Shown here piece by piece: positions 1-8,195 of a stretch of 64,000 bases of DNA. A program made the position numbers and the translations under genes. This DNA comes from Flavobacteriales bacterium (GTDB taxonomy: Bacteria; Bacteroidota; Bacteroidia; Flavobacteriales_E; Vicingaceae): NCBI GenBank assembly GCA_020635815.1, contig JACJZB010000001.1:310001-374000 (forward strand), in the 5' to 3' direction. The notes under the pieces were generated by a model. That model saw only the letters and a list, made by a program, of their open reading frames with translations. It made no database searches and was not told where the DNA came from. Every line of letters starts with the position of its first letter. Positions within the stretch are counted from its first letter, which is position 1.

Positions 1-265
1 CTCCTAAATGCATTGCAGAAATAATTCCTAAATTAAAACCTACAGTGCTTTGCGGTTCTAAAACATACAGCGAATCTGACCCTTCAACGTTTGGAGAGTA
101 TCTGTCAAGAGCAAAGTCAGCTGAATTTATACCTAATAAAAAACCAAAGTGCATAAAACGGTGATCAAACTTAGGTAAGTTTAATGTAGTTGATTTTTGA
201 GCTGATGAAAGACCAACAATAAATAGAAAAATAATGAATAATGTACGTTGTTTTATATTAAACAT
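1..265 (-). CDS. porT: PorT family T9SS outer-membrane protein (5' part only)
   Basis: Only the first 88 codons are present; the gene runs off the left edge of the window. It starts at the ATG whose complement ends at 265. The product opens with a hydrophobic signal peptide ending near GLSSAQ (about residues 1-22). It is followed by a segment containing FDHRFMHFGFLLGIN, which resembles the first strands of PorT-like eight-stranded beta-barrels. PorT is needed to assemble the type IX secretion system in Porphyromonas and flavobacteria, and porT next to ubiE/menG is a common gene order in Flavobacteriia. The gene lies 26 bp downstream of menG on the same strand, so co-transcription is likely. 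The assignment rests on this short N-terminus plus context. Confidence 0.72.
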   Translation of the reverse strand, partial: MFNIKQRTLFIIFLFIVGLSSAQKSTTLNLPKFDHRFMHFGFLLGINSADFALDRYSPNVEGSDSLYVLEPQSTVGFNLGIISAMHLG

Positions 266-291
266 CTTGTACTAACGAGTAAATTTTAAAT

Positions 292-1014
292 TTATTTGGT
301 TGCTGTATAAATTGAAGCTATTCCAAACATTAATGGAATTGCTTTTGGTTTTTTATATCCTAGTTTATCTAATATGTTTACAAAGTCTTGTCCATCAGGA
401 AAAGCATTCACAGATTCAGGGAGATAGGTGTAAGCTGCATTGTCTTTTGAAACCATTTTTCCTATACCTGGTAAAATCTTGTTAAAATAAAAGTTGTATA
501 ATTGTTTTATTGGAAAGTTTTTAGGTTTAGAAAATTCCAAAATAACCGCTCTACCATTAGGTTTTAATACTCTTAACATTTCTGTTAATCCCTTTTCTAA
601 GTTTTCGAAGTTTCTTACTCCAAAGCCAACGGTGTAAGCATCAAATGTAGCCTCGTTAAAAGGTAAATTTTCTGAATCGCCAAGGTGTAATTCAATAATA
701 TGGTCAACACCTTTAGCTTTCATTTTTTCTTTTCCAACGTTAAGCATGCCTTCAGAAATGTCAATTCCAACAACTTTTTCGGGGTTCAATTTTAACGCTT
801 CTAATGCAAAATCTCCAGTACCTGTAGCGATGTCTAAAATAACTTTTGGTTGAGCATCTTTTAATAGTTTAATTGCTTTTTTTCGCCATAAAATATCAAT
901 ACCCAACGACAAAAAATGATTTAGAAAATCATATTTAGCCGAGATGTTATTGAACATCGTAGCAACTTGTTCTTTTTTACTTCCTTCTTTATTTTTGTAG
1001 GGTATTACAGTCAT
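292..1014 (-). CDS. ubiE: Demethylmenaquinone methyltransferase (MenG/UbiE)
   Basis: This 240-residue class I SAM-dependent methyltransferase converts demethylmenaquinone to menaquinone, the quinone reduced by the Na+-NQR encoded later in the window. SAM motif I is ILDIATGTGDF (about residues 59-69), motif II is VVGIDISEGML, and the family block VGFGVRNFENLEKGL is intact. The C-terminal block RVLKPNGRAVILEFSKP is typical of UbiE/MenG. The ATG ending at 1014 was chosen over one 75 bp further upstream because the upstream start would overlap the preceding kinase gene. With this start the two genes are separated by 4 bp. It is the third gene of a minus-strand operon (aminotransferase, heptose kinase, menG, porT). 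Confidence 0.93.
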   Translation of the reverse strand: MTVIPYKNKEGSKKEQVATMFNNISAKYDFLNHFLSLGIDILWRKKAIKLLKDAQPKVILDIATGTGDFALEALKLNPEKVVGIDISEGMLNVGKEKMKAKGVDHIIELHLGDSENLPFNEATFDAYTVGFGVRNFENLEKGLTEMLRVLKPNGRAVILEFSKPKNFPIKQLYNFYFNKILPGIGKMVSKDNAAYTYLPESVNAFPDGQDFVNILDKLGYKKPKAIPLMFGIASIYTATK

Positions 1015-1018
1015 AAGT

Positions 1019-2014
1019 TTAAACCAATTTTGAAATGGCTTCTGATAATAATTGGTCTTTATCGATTGGTACAACACCAACTTTTTCACAAACTAAACCA
1101 CCAGCCAAGTTCGATATTTCAGCTATCATTTTGGGTGTTTGATTTAAAGCCAAGCATAAGGTAGCAACGCTTATTACTGTGTCGCCAGCTCCAGACACAT
1201 CTGCGATGTTACGATAATGAGCAGCTAGATGGTGGCTAACTTCGTGGTTTTTAATAAACACTCCATTTTCAGAAAGCGTTATAAAGTTTAGAGTGTTGTT
1301 TAAAGATTTATTTAAAACATCCACAGCATCGCTAACTTCAATAATATTTTTTGGATTTATTTCAATATTTAAACCTTCTCTAAGTTCTTTAAGGTTTGGT
1401 TTAAATAAACTCACATTTTTATAGCTTAAAAAGTTACGTTTTTTAGGGTCAACTGTAGTTGGAATATTTTTATTGTTACAAATGGTAACCACTTCATTAA
1501 TCACTTCTTCTGTAATTGTTCCTTTGTCGTAATCTTCAAAAATTACAGCATCAATATTTGTTGAATTGATAAGTGTAGTTATTTTTTCAATAAATTTTTT
1601 GTTGTCACTTTCATTTAACACTTTATCCGTTTCAGAATCAACTCTTAAAACTTGATGGTTATTACCTATAATTCTAGTTTTTACGGTAGTAATCCTGTCG
1701 TTACTTGTAATAATACCTTCGTTTGATAATTCTTGTGTATCTAGTAATTGATTAAACAGTTTGCCATCATCATCATTACCTATAACAGCACATAAAATTG
1801 GATTAGCTCCTAATGCTTGAATATTTAAAGCAACGTTTGCAGCTCCACCCAATCGGTTATCTTTATTCTGAACCGAAACAATAGGAACGGGTGCTTCAGG
1901 AGAAATACGGTCAACTTTTCCAAAATAATAGGCATCTATCATCACGTCTCCAATTACCAAAACGTTTAGTTTGTTGAAGTCGTTAAATAGATTTATGATT
2001 TCGTTTTTATTCAA
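1019..2014 (-). CDS. RfaE1-type D-glycero-beta-D-manno-heptose-7-phosphate kinase (PfkB family)
   Basis: This 331-residue PfkB/ribokinase-fold kinase resembles the kinase half of HldE (RfaE domain I), which phosphorylates heptose 7-phosphate for ADP-heptose and LPS core synthesis. The glycine-rich substrate motif GGAANVALNIQALGA lies near residue 57. The catalytic anion-hole motif SGAGDTVIS lies near residue 275, with the general-base aspartate in GAGD. The nucleotidyltransferase half of Escherichia coli HldE is absent, as is usual where the two activities are separate proteins. It starts 4 bp after the aminotransferase gene and ends 4 bp before menG. Substrate identity comes from family resemblance; another carbohydrate kinase role cannot be excluded. 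Confidence 0.82.
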   Translation of the reverse strand: MNKNEIINLFNDFNKLNVLVIGDVMIDAYYFGKVDRISPEAPVPIVSVQNKDNRLGGAANVALNIQALGANPILCAVIGNDDDGKLFNQLLDTQELSNEGIITSNDRITTVKTRIIGNNHQVLRVDSETDKVLNESDNKKFIEKITTLINSTNIDAVIFEDYDKGTITEEVINEVVTICNNKNIPTTVDPKKRNFLSYKNVSLFKPNLKELREGLNIEINPKNIIEVSDAVDVLNKSLNNTLNFITLSENGVFIKNHEVSHHLAAHYRNIADVSGAGDTVISVATLCLALNQTPKMIAEISNLAGGLVCEKVGVVPIDKDQLLSEAISKLV

Positions 2015-2018
2015 AATT

Positions 2019-3215
2019 TTAGTTTAAGGTTGCTAAAGCATTTTTTATTCTTTTAATCGCTTCTGTTAAAATTTCTTCTGATGTTGCATAAGATAAACGA
2101 ATGCAATCAGGGTTTCCAAAAGCATCACCAGAAACCAAAGCTACTAAACCTTTGTTTAAAATAAACATGCTTAAATCAGCAGAATTATTAATAACTGTTT
2201 TACCATCAGTCTTTCCAAAAAAGTTAGTAACATCAGGAAAAACATAAAAAGCTCCTTTAGGTTCGTTTAGTTTTAAACCTGGAATATCTCCCATCAATCT
2301 TAAAACTAAATCTCTTCTGTTTTTAAATGCTTTTAACATTTCATCAGTTACACTTGCATCAGCTTCTATCGCAGCTTGTGCCGCTTTTTGAGCAATACTA
2401 CAAGTTCCTGAAGTAAACTGACCTTGCATTTTAGTACATCCGTCAGCAATCCATTTAGGAGCAGCAATATAACCAATTCGCCAACCTGTCATTGCAAAAC
2501 CTTTAGAAACACCATTTACGGTAATTACTTGGTCTTTTATAAAATCGAATTGAGCTATACTTTCGTGTTTGCTTAAAAAGTTAATGTGTTCGTAAATTTC
2601 GTCTGATACAATTAAAATGTTGGGGTATTTTACGATTACTTCAGCAATTGCTTTTAATTCTTCTTTGGTGTAAACTGAACCACTAGGGTTGCATGGTGTA
2701 CTAAACCAAATCATTCTGGTTTTAGGTGTTATAGCAGCTTCTATTTGTTCGGGAGTAACTTTAAAATCGTTTTCAATGTTTGTTGTAATCGTTACAGGTG
2801 TAGCTTCAGCAATTTTTATCATTTCTAAATAACTCACCCAATAAGGAGAAGGTAATAATACTTCATCTCCAGGATTAAGAATACTTAACGCTAAATTCGT
2901 TAAGGCATGCTTTGCACCGGTCGATACAACTATTTGTTCAGGAGAATAATCTATATTATTATCTCGTTTAAACTTTTTAGAAATAGCTTGTCTTAACTCA
3001 ATATAACCCGGTACAGGAGTGTAGTGCGAGTAATTTTCATCAATTGCTTTTTTTGCAGCTTCTTTAATAAAATCTGGAGTGTCAAAATCAGGCTCTCCAA
3101 TGCTTAAACTAATAATGTCTTTTCCTTCTGCAATAAGCTCTCTACTTAGTCTAGCCATAGCAAGAGTTTGAGATTCGCTCAAACTATTTATTCTGTTTGA
3201 TAAAATTTGTTCCAT
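2019..3215 (-). CDS. aspC: PLP-dependent class I aminotransferase (aspartate aminotransferase type)
   Basis: This 398-residue fold-type I aminotransferase transfers amino groups between aspartate or a related amino acid and 2-oxoglutarate. The N-terminal block RELIAEGKDIISLSIGEPDF, the substrate/PLP motif TPCNPSGS, the PLP-ring aspartate in SDEIYEH, and the Schiff-base lysine in NGVSKGFAMTGWRIGY (about residue 238) are all visible. The C-terminal RLSYATS carries the arginine that binds the substrate carboxylate. It is the promoter-proximal gene of the minus-strand operon. A TAGTTTTG -7 element lies about 20 bp upstream. The symbol reflects family only; tyrosine or alanine specificity cannot be ruled out from sequence. 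Confidence 0.88.
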   Translation of the reverse strand: MEQILSNRINSLSESQTLAMARLSRELIAEGKDIISLSIGEPDFDTPDFIKEAAKKAIDENYSHYTPVPGYIELRQAISKKFKRDNNIDYSPEQIVVSTGAKHALTNLALSILNPGDEVLLPSPYWVSYLEMIKIAEATPVTITTNIENDFKVTPEQIEAAITPKTRMIWFSTPCNPSGSVYTKEELKAIAEVIVKYPNILIVSDEIYEHINFLSKHESIAQFDFIKDQVITVNGVSKGFAMTGWRIGYIAAPKWIADGCTKMQGQFTSGTCSIAQKAAQAAIEADASVTDEMLKAFKNRRDLVLRLMGDIPGLKLNEPKGAFYVFPDVTNFFGKTDGKTVINNSADLSMFILNKGLVALVSGDAFGNPDCIRLSYATSEEILTEAIKRIKNALATLN

Positions 3216-3235
3216 ATCATTAAAAAAGTGAGCAA

Positions 3236-3243
3236 CAAAACTA
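3236..3243 (-). promoter_or_regulatory. Candidate -7 element for the aspC operon
   Basis: On the minus strand this reads TAGTTTTG, a full match to the Bacteroidota -7 consensus TAnnTTTG, about 20 bp before the aminotransferase ATG. I see no clean TTTG -33 box at the expected distance, so support is moderate. Confidence 0.4.
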
Positions 3244-3339
3244 ATAAAATTGTAGTTATTATCTTAAAATAGTAGGATGATAAAACAGAAGTACTTTCTT
3301 TTTTAATACTTTTATCGTTCTTAAAAAATAAAAGATATT

Positions 3340-3861
3340 ATGGATACTTTTTTAGAGCTATTAAAATACACGGTACCTTCTTTAATTATGTTTGTTGCTA
3401 CTTACTTGATTTTAAAGAAATTTATGGATAACGAATACCGTAAACAGATGTTAGAACTAAGAAAGGCAAATCAGAAAATAGCTACACCCCTAAGGTTGCA
3501 AGCTTACGAAAGATTAATCTTATTTTTAGAAAGAGTTTCACTAAATAATATTGTGGTCAGAGTGAATAGACAAGGGATGGATGCTAAATTGTTACAAAGC
3601 AGTTTGATACAAACAATTAGAACAGAGTTTGAGCACAATATTAGTCAACAAGTTTATGTTTCTGGTACTATTTGGGATACCACTAAAATTGCTAAAGAAG
3701 AAGTGATTAAAATTATAAATATTGCAGCATCTCAATTACCTCCTAATGCTACAAATGCTGAGTTGAGTAAAAAAATATTTGATATTGTATTAAAGTTGGA
3801 ATCTTCACCAACGCAAATAGCAATCAACCAAGTAAAGAAAGAAGTTCGTCAGTTATTTTGA
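3340..3861 (+). CDS. Conserved membrane-anchored hypothetical protein (DUF7935-like)
   Basis: This 173-residue protein has one N-terminal membrane segment (about residues 8-26, YTVPSLIMFVATYLILKKF). A soluble, largely helical domain follows, with the block IATPLRLQAYERLILFLERV. The pattern matches a small conserved Bacteroidota family with a short N-terminal anchor (I believe DUF7935), for which no function is established. It stands alone on the plus strand, divergent from aspC, and its last 9 bp overlap the 3' end of the convergent beta-barrel gene. I infer a cytoplasm-facing domain because the segment after the membrane helix is rich in Lys and Arg. Confidence 0.75.
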   Translation: MDTFLELLKYTVPSLIMFVATYLILKKFMDNEYRKQMLELRKANQKIATPLRLQAYERLILFLERVSLNNIVVRVNRQGMDAKLLQSSLIQTIRTEFEHNISQQVYVSGTIWDTTKIAKEEVIKIINIAASQLPPNATNAELSKKIFDIVLKLESSPTQIAINQVKKEVRQLF

Positions 3862-4707
3862 TTTCTTAAAAGGGTATAGTGTAACTCCAAAACAGAAGTT
3901 TACTTGAGTAAAAGAGAAGTGTTGACTAGCTTTATCTATTGACGAAGGAGTAGTTCTTATGCTTGGCATATTTATAAATCCATACTTGGCTTCACTTCGT
4001 AAAAAGAAGTATTTGAAGATAGTTAAATTCAATCCTGCTTTAGCAGCAAAGCCATAACCTGCTAAATGAAATTCATCGTAACGTGTTCCGTATAGAAGCA
4101 TCACATTTGATTTTGGCATCATAATTCCCAATCCCAATCCTAACAAGGAGTTTAATTGAATTTTATTAAAGTTGTGTTTTATTTTCAAAGCTTTCAAAAT
4201 GTCATCATTTCTTGTCAATTCAGTGTTAATGTAATTTAACCCATCGGTATGCTCAAAAGTTAGAAAGTCATAATCTAAAACAATGTCTTGATTGTTGTAG
4301 CTGCCATCATATTTATTTCCAACATTAATGTCACCAGATATTTTTGATGTTTGTCGTTGAACCATCACATATTTCATGTGGTCAACTCCTAAAGAAATGT
4401 CATATTTATCATTTAAGAAATAACCAATTCTAAAATTAGTTTGAGGAATTGTTATCCATGCGGGATGAAAATAAGGGTTTAGAGCAAAGGTAGTGGGTCT
4501 ATCTTTAGCTTTTACTTCGTTGAGTGTAAAGTCGTAATTTTCTCCCGTAAAATGTATGTCAGAATTTGAGTAATAACCTCTGTTCCACCCCCAAAAAGCA
4601 TACATCCTTCCTTTATTTGAAGGTTTGGAAGCTGTATCAGAAGATATTTCTTGACCAAACAAAGTAGTTGTTGGAATTAAAAAAGCGAAAATAATTAGTA
4701 ATCTCAT
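3853..4707 (-). CDS. Predicted outer-membrane beta-barrel protein
   Basis: This 284-residue exported protein has an N-terminal signal peptide (MRLLIIFAFLIPTTTLFGQ, cleavage near residue 19). Most of the rest alternates hydrophobic and polar residues, with many Tyr and Phe, e.g. FRIGYFLNDKYDISLGVDH and FFLRSEAKYGFINMP. This is the texture of an outer-membrane porin-like barrel. I do not recognise a specific family and cannot name a substrate. The 3' end overlaps the preceding convergent gene by 9 bp. A TACTTTTG -7 element lies 23 bp upstream of the start. Confidence 0.7.
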   Translation of the reverse strand: MRLLIIFAFLIPTTTLFGQEISSDTASKPSNKGRMYAFWGWNRGYYSNSDIHFTGENYDFTLNEVKAKDRPTTFALNPYFHPAWITIPQTNFRIGYFLNDKYDISLGVDHMKYVMVQRQTSKISGDINVGNKYDGSYNNQDIVLDYDFLTFEHTDGLNYINTELTRNDDILKALKIKHNFNKIQLNSLLGLGLGIMMPKSNVMLLYGTRYDEFHLAGYGFAAKAGLNLTIFKYFFLRSEAKYGFINMPSIRTTPSSIDKASQHFSFTQVNFCFGVTLYPFKKSK

Positions 4708-4729
4708 AGTATAAGCATGTAATTTGTGG

Positions 4730-4737
4730 CAAAAGTA
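4730..4737 (-). promoter_or_regulatory. Candidate -7 element upstream of the beta-barrel gene
   Basis: The minus strand reads TACTTTTG, an exact TAnnTTTG match 23 bp before the ATG of the beta-barrel gene. No convincing -33 TTTG sits at 19-21 bp. Confidence 0.4.
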
Positions 4738-4769
4738 ATTTTAATATGGGCTTGAAAATATGACAAAAA

Positions 4770-5786
4770 TTACTTTTTAAATTCTTCTAATAGAAGGTTT
4801 GCAGCTTTAAACGGGCTTATTTTTCCATTAATGACGTCAGCTTCTATTTTAGGAAGGAGTGTTATAATTTTTTCATTTTGGTAAAACATAGTTTTAACAG
4901 CATCAGAGATGGTTTCATTAAGCCAAAATCTAGCTTGGTCTTTTCTGTTTTTTTGGAATGAACCATTTGAAATAGTTAATTCATAGTGCTTGGAAACAAT
5001 ATTCCAAACCTTTTGAATGCCAATATCGTTTAAAGCCGAGCATGATTCAACTTTTGGTATCCATCCATTAGAATTAGGAGGGAAAAGGTGTAAAGCATTT
5101 TTATAATTTTGTTTAGCTAACTTTACTTTTGTAGCATCTTCACTATCCGCTTTATTTATAATGAGAACGTCAGCCATTTCCATTATACCTCTTTTTATTC
5201 CTTGTAGTTCATCTCCAGCTCCAGCAAGCATTAAAAGTAAAAAGAAATCAACCATTGAATTAACATCTGTTTCTGACTGACCAACTCCAACTGTTTCAAT
5301 CAAGATGATATCGAAACCAGCAGCTTCGCATAAAATGATAGTTTCTCTTGTTGCTTTTGCAACGCCACCAAGTGCACCAGAAGATGGGGATGGACGTATA
5401 AAAGCCTTATCGTCAACGGAAAGTTTATTCATCCTCGTTTTATCACCCAAAATACTACCGCCACTTTTTTGACTGCTAGGGTCAATTGCTAAAACAGCTA
5501 TTTTTTTATCGTGCTCTTTTATTAAATAACTTCCAAACGATTCAATAAATGTGCTTTTTCCAACACCAGGAACCCCTGTAACTCCAATTCGTAAAGAATT
5601 TCCTGAAAAAGGTAAACACAATTCAATTATTTCTTCAGCTAACTTGTTGTTTTCAATTTTAGTACTCTCTAGCAGAGTGATAGCTTTACTTAAAACGGTA
5701 ATGTTGCCCTCCAAAATACCTTCCAAATAATGCATAGCAGGTTTTAACTTTTGTTTTTTAAGTTTTATTTTATTGATGTGTTTCAT
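4770..5786 (-). CDS. meaB: MeaB/ArgK family P-loop GTPase (methylmalonyl-CoA mutase chaperone)
   Basis: This 338-residue G3E-type GTPase loads and protects the adenosylcobalamin cofactor of methylmalonyl-CoA mutase. Its Walker A is GVTGVPGVGKSTF (about residue 68), the switch block is DPSSQKSGGSILGDKTRM, G3 is IETVGVGQSE, and G4 is INKADSED. Length and motif order fit MeaB. The mutase subunits are not in this window. It is transcribed alone on the minus strand, with a TACTTTTA element roughly 25 bp upstream of the ATG. An AT-rich hairpin (about 5818-5840) lies further upstream. Confidence 0.93.
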   Translation of the reverse strand: MKHINKIKLKKQKLKPAMHYLEGILEGNITVLSKAITLLESTKIENNKLAEEIIELCLPFSGNSLRIGVTGVPGVGKSTFIESFGSYLIKEHDKKIAVLAIDPSSQKSGGSILGDKTRMNKLSVDDKAFIRPSPSSGALGGVAKATRETIILCEAAGFDIILIETVGVGQSETDVNSMVDFFLLLMLAGAGDELQGIKRGIMEMADVLIINKADSEDATKVKLAKQNYKNALHLFPPNSNGWIPKVESCSALNDIGIQKVWNIVSKHYELTISNGSFQKNRKDQARFWLNETISDAVKTMFYQNEKIITLLPKIEADVINGKISPFKAANLLLEEFKK

Positions 5787-5936
5787 TATCTAGAAGTGAA
5801 ATATAAAAGTAATAAAAATTAAAAATCTTCAATTTTTAATTTGTCGAAATAAATGATTGTTTAGTCGAAGCAACTTTTTTGTTTATCTAACGTTTAATAA
5901 TTGTACCTAATTAATTTAACCTTAAATATTTACGTT

Positions 5937-6038
5937 ATGCAATCCGAATTTATATTTTTTATAGCGATAATGGTGTCGTTAGTTTTGATATTTGCTGTTT
6001 TCTACTTGGTTAATCAAGCAAAAAAAAAGAGAAAGTAA
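5937..6038 (+). CDS. Single-pass membrane microprotein, 33 residues
   Basis: A short ATG-to-TAA reading frame encodes MQSEFIFFIAIMVSLVLIF followed by a short hydrophobic stretch and a basic tail KKKRK. About 22 consecutive hydrophobic residues form one predicted transmembrane helix, and the positive tail predicts a cytoplasmic C-terminus (N-out). This topology is typical of small accessory subunits of membrane complexes, but I recognise no family. It lies in the 378-bp gap between meaB and the efflux operon, where no other gene is seen. The coherent hydrophobic-then-basic pattern supports a real protein; the short length keeps confidence modest. Confidence 0.4.
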   Translation: MQSEFIFFIAIMVSLVLIFAVFYLVNQAKKKRK

Positions 6039-6164
6039 ATTAACTACATATCTCAATTTACCTGATTAAACCATTTATCATTATACTTTTCCATTGGTGT
6101 AAAATAAAATTTCACTTAACTTAAGAGTGTTAATTTAGCGTGAAGTTTACATTTGAAAAGAACA

Positions 6165-6866
6165 ATGATTGAAATTAAAGATTTACACAAGTCATATACC
6201 ATAGGTAAAAACGCTTTACATGTTTTAAAAGGTATCAATTTCAATGTAAAAGAAGGGGAGTTAGTTGCAATTATGGGGTCTTCTGGTTCAGGGAAGTCAA
6301 CATTGCTTAATATTTTAGGTATGTTGGACGTTGCTGATGAAGGAACTTATACACTAGACGAATTTCCGATAAAAGACCTCAATGAAACAAAAGCTGCCAA
6401 GTATAGAAATAAGTTTCTAGGGTTTATTTTTCAATCGTTTAATTTAATTAATTACAAATCAGCATTAGAAAATGTTGCTTTACCGCTTTACTACCAAAAA
6501 GTACCCCGCAAAGAACGAAACGAAACGGCAATGAAGTATTTGGCAAAAGTTGGATTAGCTGACTGGGCTTCTCACTTGCCAAGTGAACTTTCTGGTGGTC
6601 AAAAACAAAGAATAGCAATAGCTAGAGCATTGGCTGCTCAGCCCAAAGTATTATTAGCTGACGAGCCGACAGGAGCATTAGATTCCAAAACTTCTTATGA
6701 GGTAATGCAATTGATACAAGAAATTAATGATGAAGGTAAAACTATTTTAGTGGTAACCCATGAAGATGATATTGCTAAGATGTGTAAAAGAGTTGTGCAA
6801 CTTAAAGATGGGGTTATAATTGAAGATAAATATGTAGAACAAGTTAGAGCTTCAGACCATGTTTAA
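6165..6866 (+). CDS. ABC transporter ATP-binding protein, MacB/LolD type
   Basis: This 233-residue ATPase drives the two downstream permeases. The motifs are Walker A MGSSGSGKSTLLN, Q-loop FIFQSFNL, signature LSGGQKQRIAIARAL, Walker B VLLADEPTGALD, and switch His in VVTHEDD. The sequence is closest to the MacB/LolD class, which works with FtsX-type permeases by mechanotransmission. I chose the ATG at 6165 over an in-frame TTG at 6153: a TACATTTG element at 6148-6155 overlaps the TTG, so transcription would start after it. The gene overlaps the next one by 8 bp. It is the first of five genes in a tripartite efflux operon. Confidence 0.93.
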   Translation: MIEIKDLHKSYTIGKNALHVLKGINFNVKEGELVAIMGSSGSGKSTLLNILGMLDVADEGTYTLDEFPIKDLNETKAAKYRNKFLGFIFQSFNLINYKSALENVALPLYYQKVPRKERNETAMKYLAKVGLADWASHLPSELSGGQKQRIAIARALAAQPKVLLADEPTGALDSKTSYEVMQLIQEINDEGKTILVVTHEDDIAKMCKRVVQLKDGVIIEDKYVEQVRASDHV

Positions 6867-8088
6867 TAGAGATAGTTGGCAAGAAATATTTGAAACCATC
6901 TCAAAAAATAAATTGAGAACTTTCCTTTCTGGGTTTACAGTTGCTTTAGGTATTTTCATCTTTGTTATACTTTTTGGATTTGGAAATGGACTAAAAAATT
7001 CCTTTCAAGAGTTTTTTATGGATGATGCTACCAATATATTTCGATTGTTTCCAGGTAGAACTACAATTCCTCATAATGGATTTAAAACCGGACGATTTAT
7101 TGAATTTGATAATGATGATTTAGCAGAAATTCAAAAAACTTTTAAATCTAAAATTCAATATATAACACCTCGTATAACACGAAATTATACCGTTAAATTT
7201 AAAAGTAAATCAAATAATTATGGGTTAAGAGCCGTTGCACCCGGGCATCAAGCTGCGGAGAAAACTATTTTGATGAAAGGGAGATACATCAACAACGAGG
7301 ACATAGAAAACAAAACTAAATATGCGGTTATTGGACGCTTGGTAGAGAAAGATTTGTTTGAAGGTAAAGATGCTTTGGGAAAGTTTATAGATATAGGAAA
7401 ACGTTCATTTAAAGTCGTTGGCGTTTTTCAGGATGATGGAGGAGATAATGAAGAAAGATATGTTTACATACCTTATACAACAAATCAATTAATTGAAAAA
7501 AATACCGATAAATTGGAGCAAATAATTGTGGCATTTAAACCTGAAATTGGCTATGGTGGAGCAATGAATTTTGAAGAAGAACTAATGACTTTTATGAAAA
7601 AACGTCACAACATTCATCCCAACGATCAAGGTGCAATATATCTTCGAAATGTGGCAGATGATTTAGAACAAAATCAACAGTTTGGTAGTTTATTACAAAT
7701 GGTTGTTTCTTTTGTTGGGTTAGGAACTTTAATTGCTGGAATTATTGGTATTAGTAATATCATGGTTTATGTTGTAAAAGAACGAACCAAAGAGCTAGGC
7801 GTAAGAAAGGCAATAGGTGCTTCGCCTCGTTCGGTAATTTTAATGATATTACAAGAATCAATTTTTATTACCACCGCAGCTGGCTATGTAGGTTTGTTTT
7901 CGGGTATTATGTTGTTAAGTTCATTAGGGGATTCGTTGGACGATTATTTTATTAAAAATCCTTATATAAACACTGGAACTGCGATTTTTGCAACCATAAT
8001 TTTAATTGTATTTGGAGCTATTGCTGGCTATGTGCCTGCAAGAAGGGCTGCGAGAATTAAACCAATTGTAGCTTTAAGAGACGAGTAA
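6859..8088 (+). CDS. ABC transporter permease, MacB/FtsX family (first copy)
   Basis: This 409-residue inner-membrane protein has MacB architecture without the ATPase. There is one transmembrane helix near residues 20-45 and a large periplasmic MacB_PCD domain (about 55-270). Three C-terminal helices form the FtsX domain, beginning near VVSFVGLGTLIAGIIGISNIM. The coupling-helix motif VKERTKELGVRKAIGASPRSV is intact, as is the tail PARRAARIKPIVALRDE. It overlaps the ATPase gene by 8 bp, implying translational coupling. With the second permease it probably forms a heterodimer on the ATPase dimer. The transported substrate cannot be told; peptides, antibiotics or lipids are usual for the family. 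Confidence 0.9.
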   Translation: MFNRDSWQEIFETISKNKLRTFLSGFTVALGIFIFVILFGFGNGLKNSFQEFFMDDATNIFRLFPGRTTIPHNGFKTGRFIEFDNDDLAEIQKTFKSKIQYITPRITRNYTVKFKSKSNNYGLRAVAPGHQAAEKTILMKGRYINNEDIENKTKYAVIGRLVEKDLFEGKDALGKFIDIGKRSFKVVGVFQDDGGDNEERYVYIPYTTNQLIEKNTDKLEQIIVAFKPEIGYGGAMNFEEELMTFMKKRHNIHPNDQGAIYLRNVADDLEQNQQFGSLLQMVVSFVGLGTLIAGIIGISNIMVYVVKERTKELGVRKAIGASPRSVILMILQESIFITTAAGYVGLFSGIMLLSSLGDSLDDYFIKNPYINTGTAIFATIILIVFGAIAGYVPARRAARIKPIVALRDE

Positions 8089-8195
8089 GGAATTTTAAAT
8101 ATTGAATTATAAATTATGAATTAAAAGGAGTTAAGTATAAAATAATCAAGTTTTAAAAACGGATTACTAATAACTGACAACTTGTAACTGAGAAA

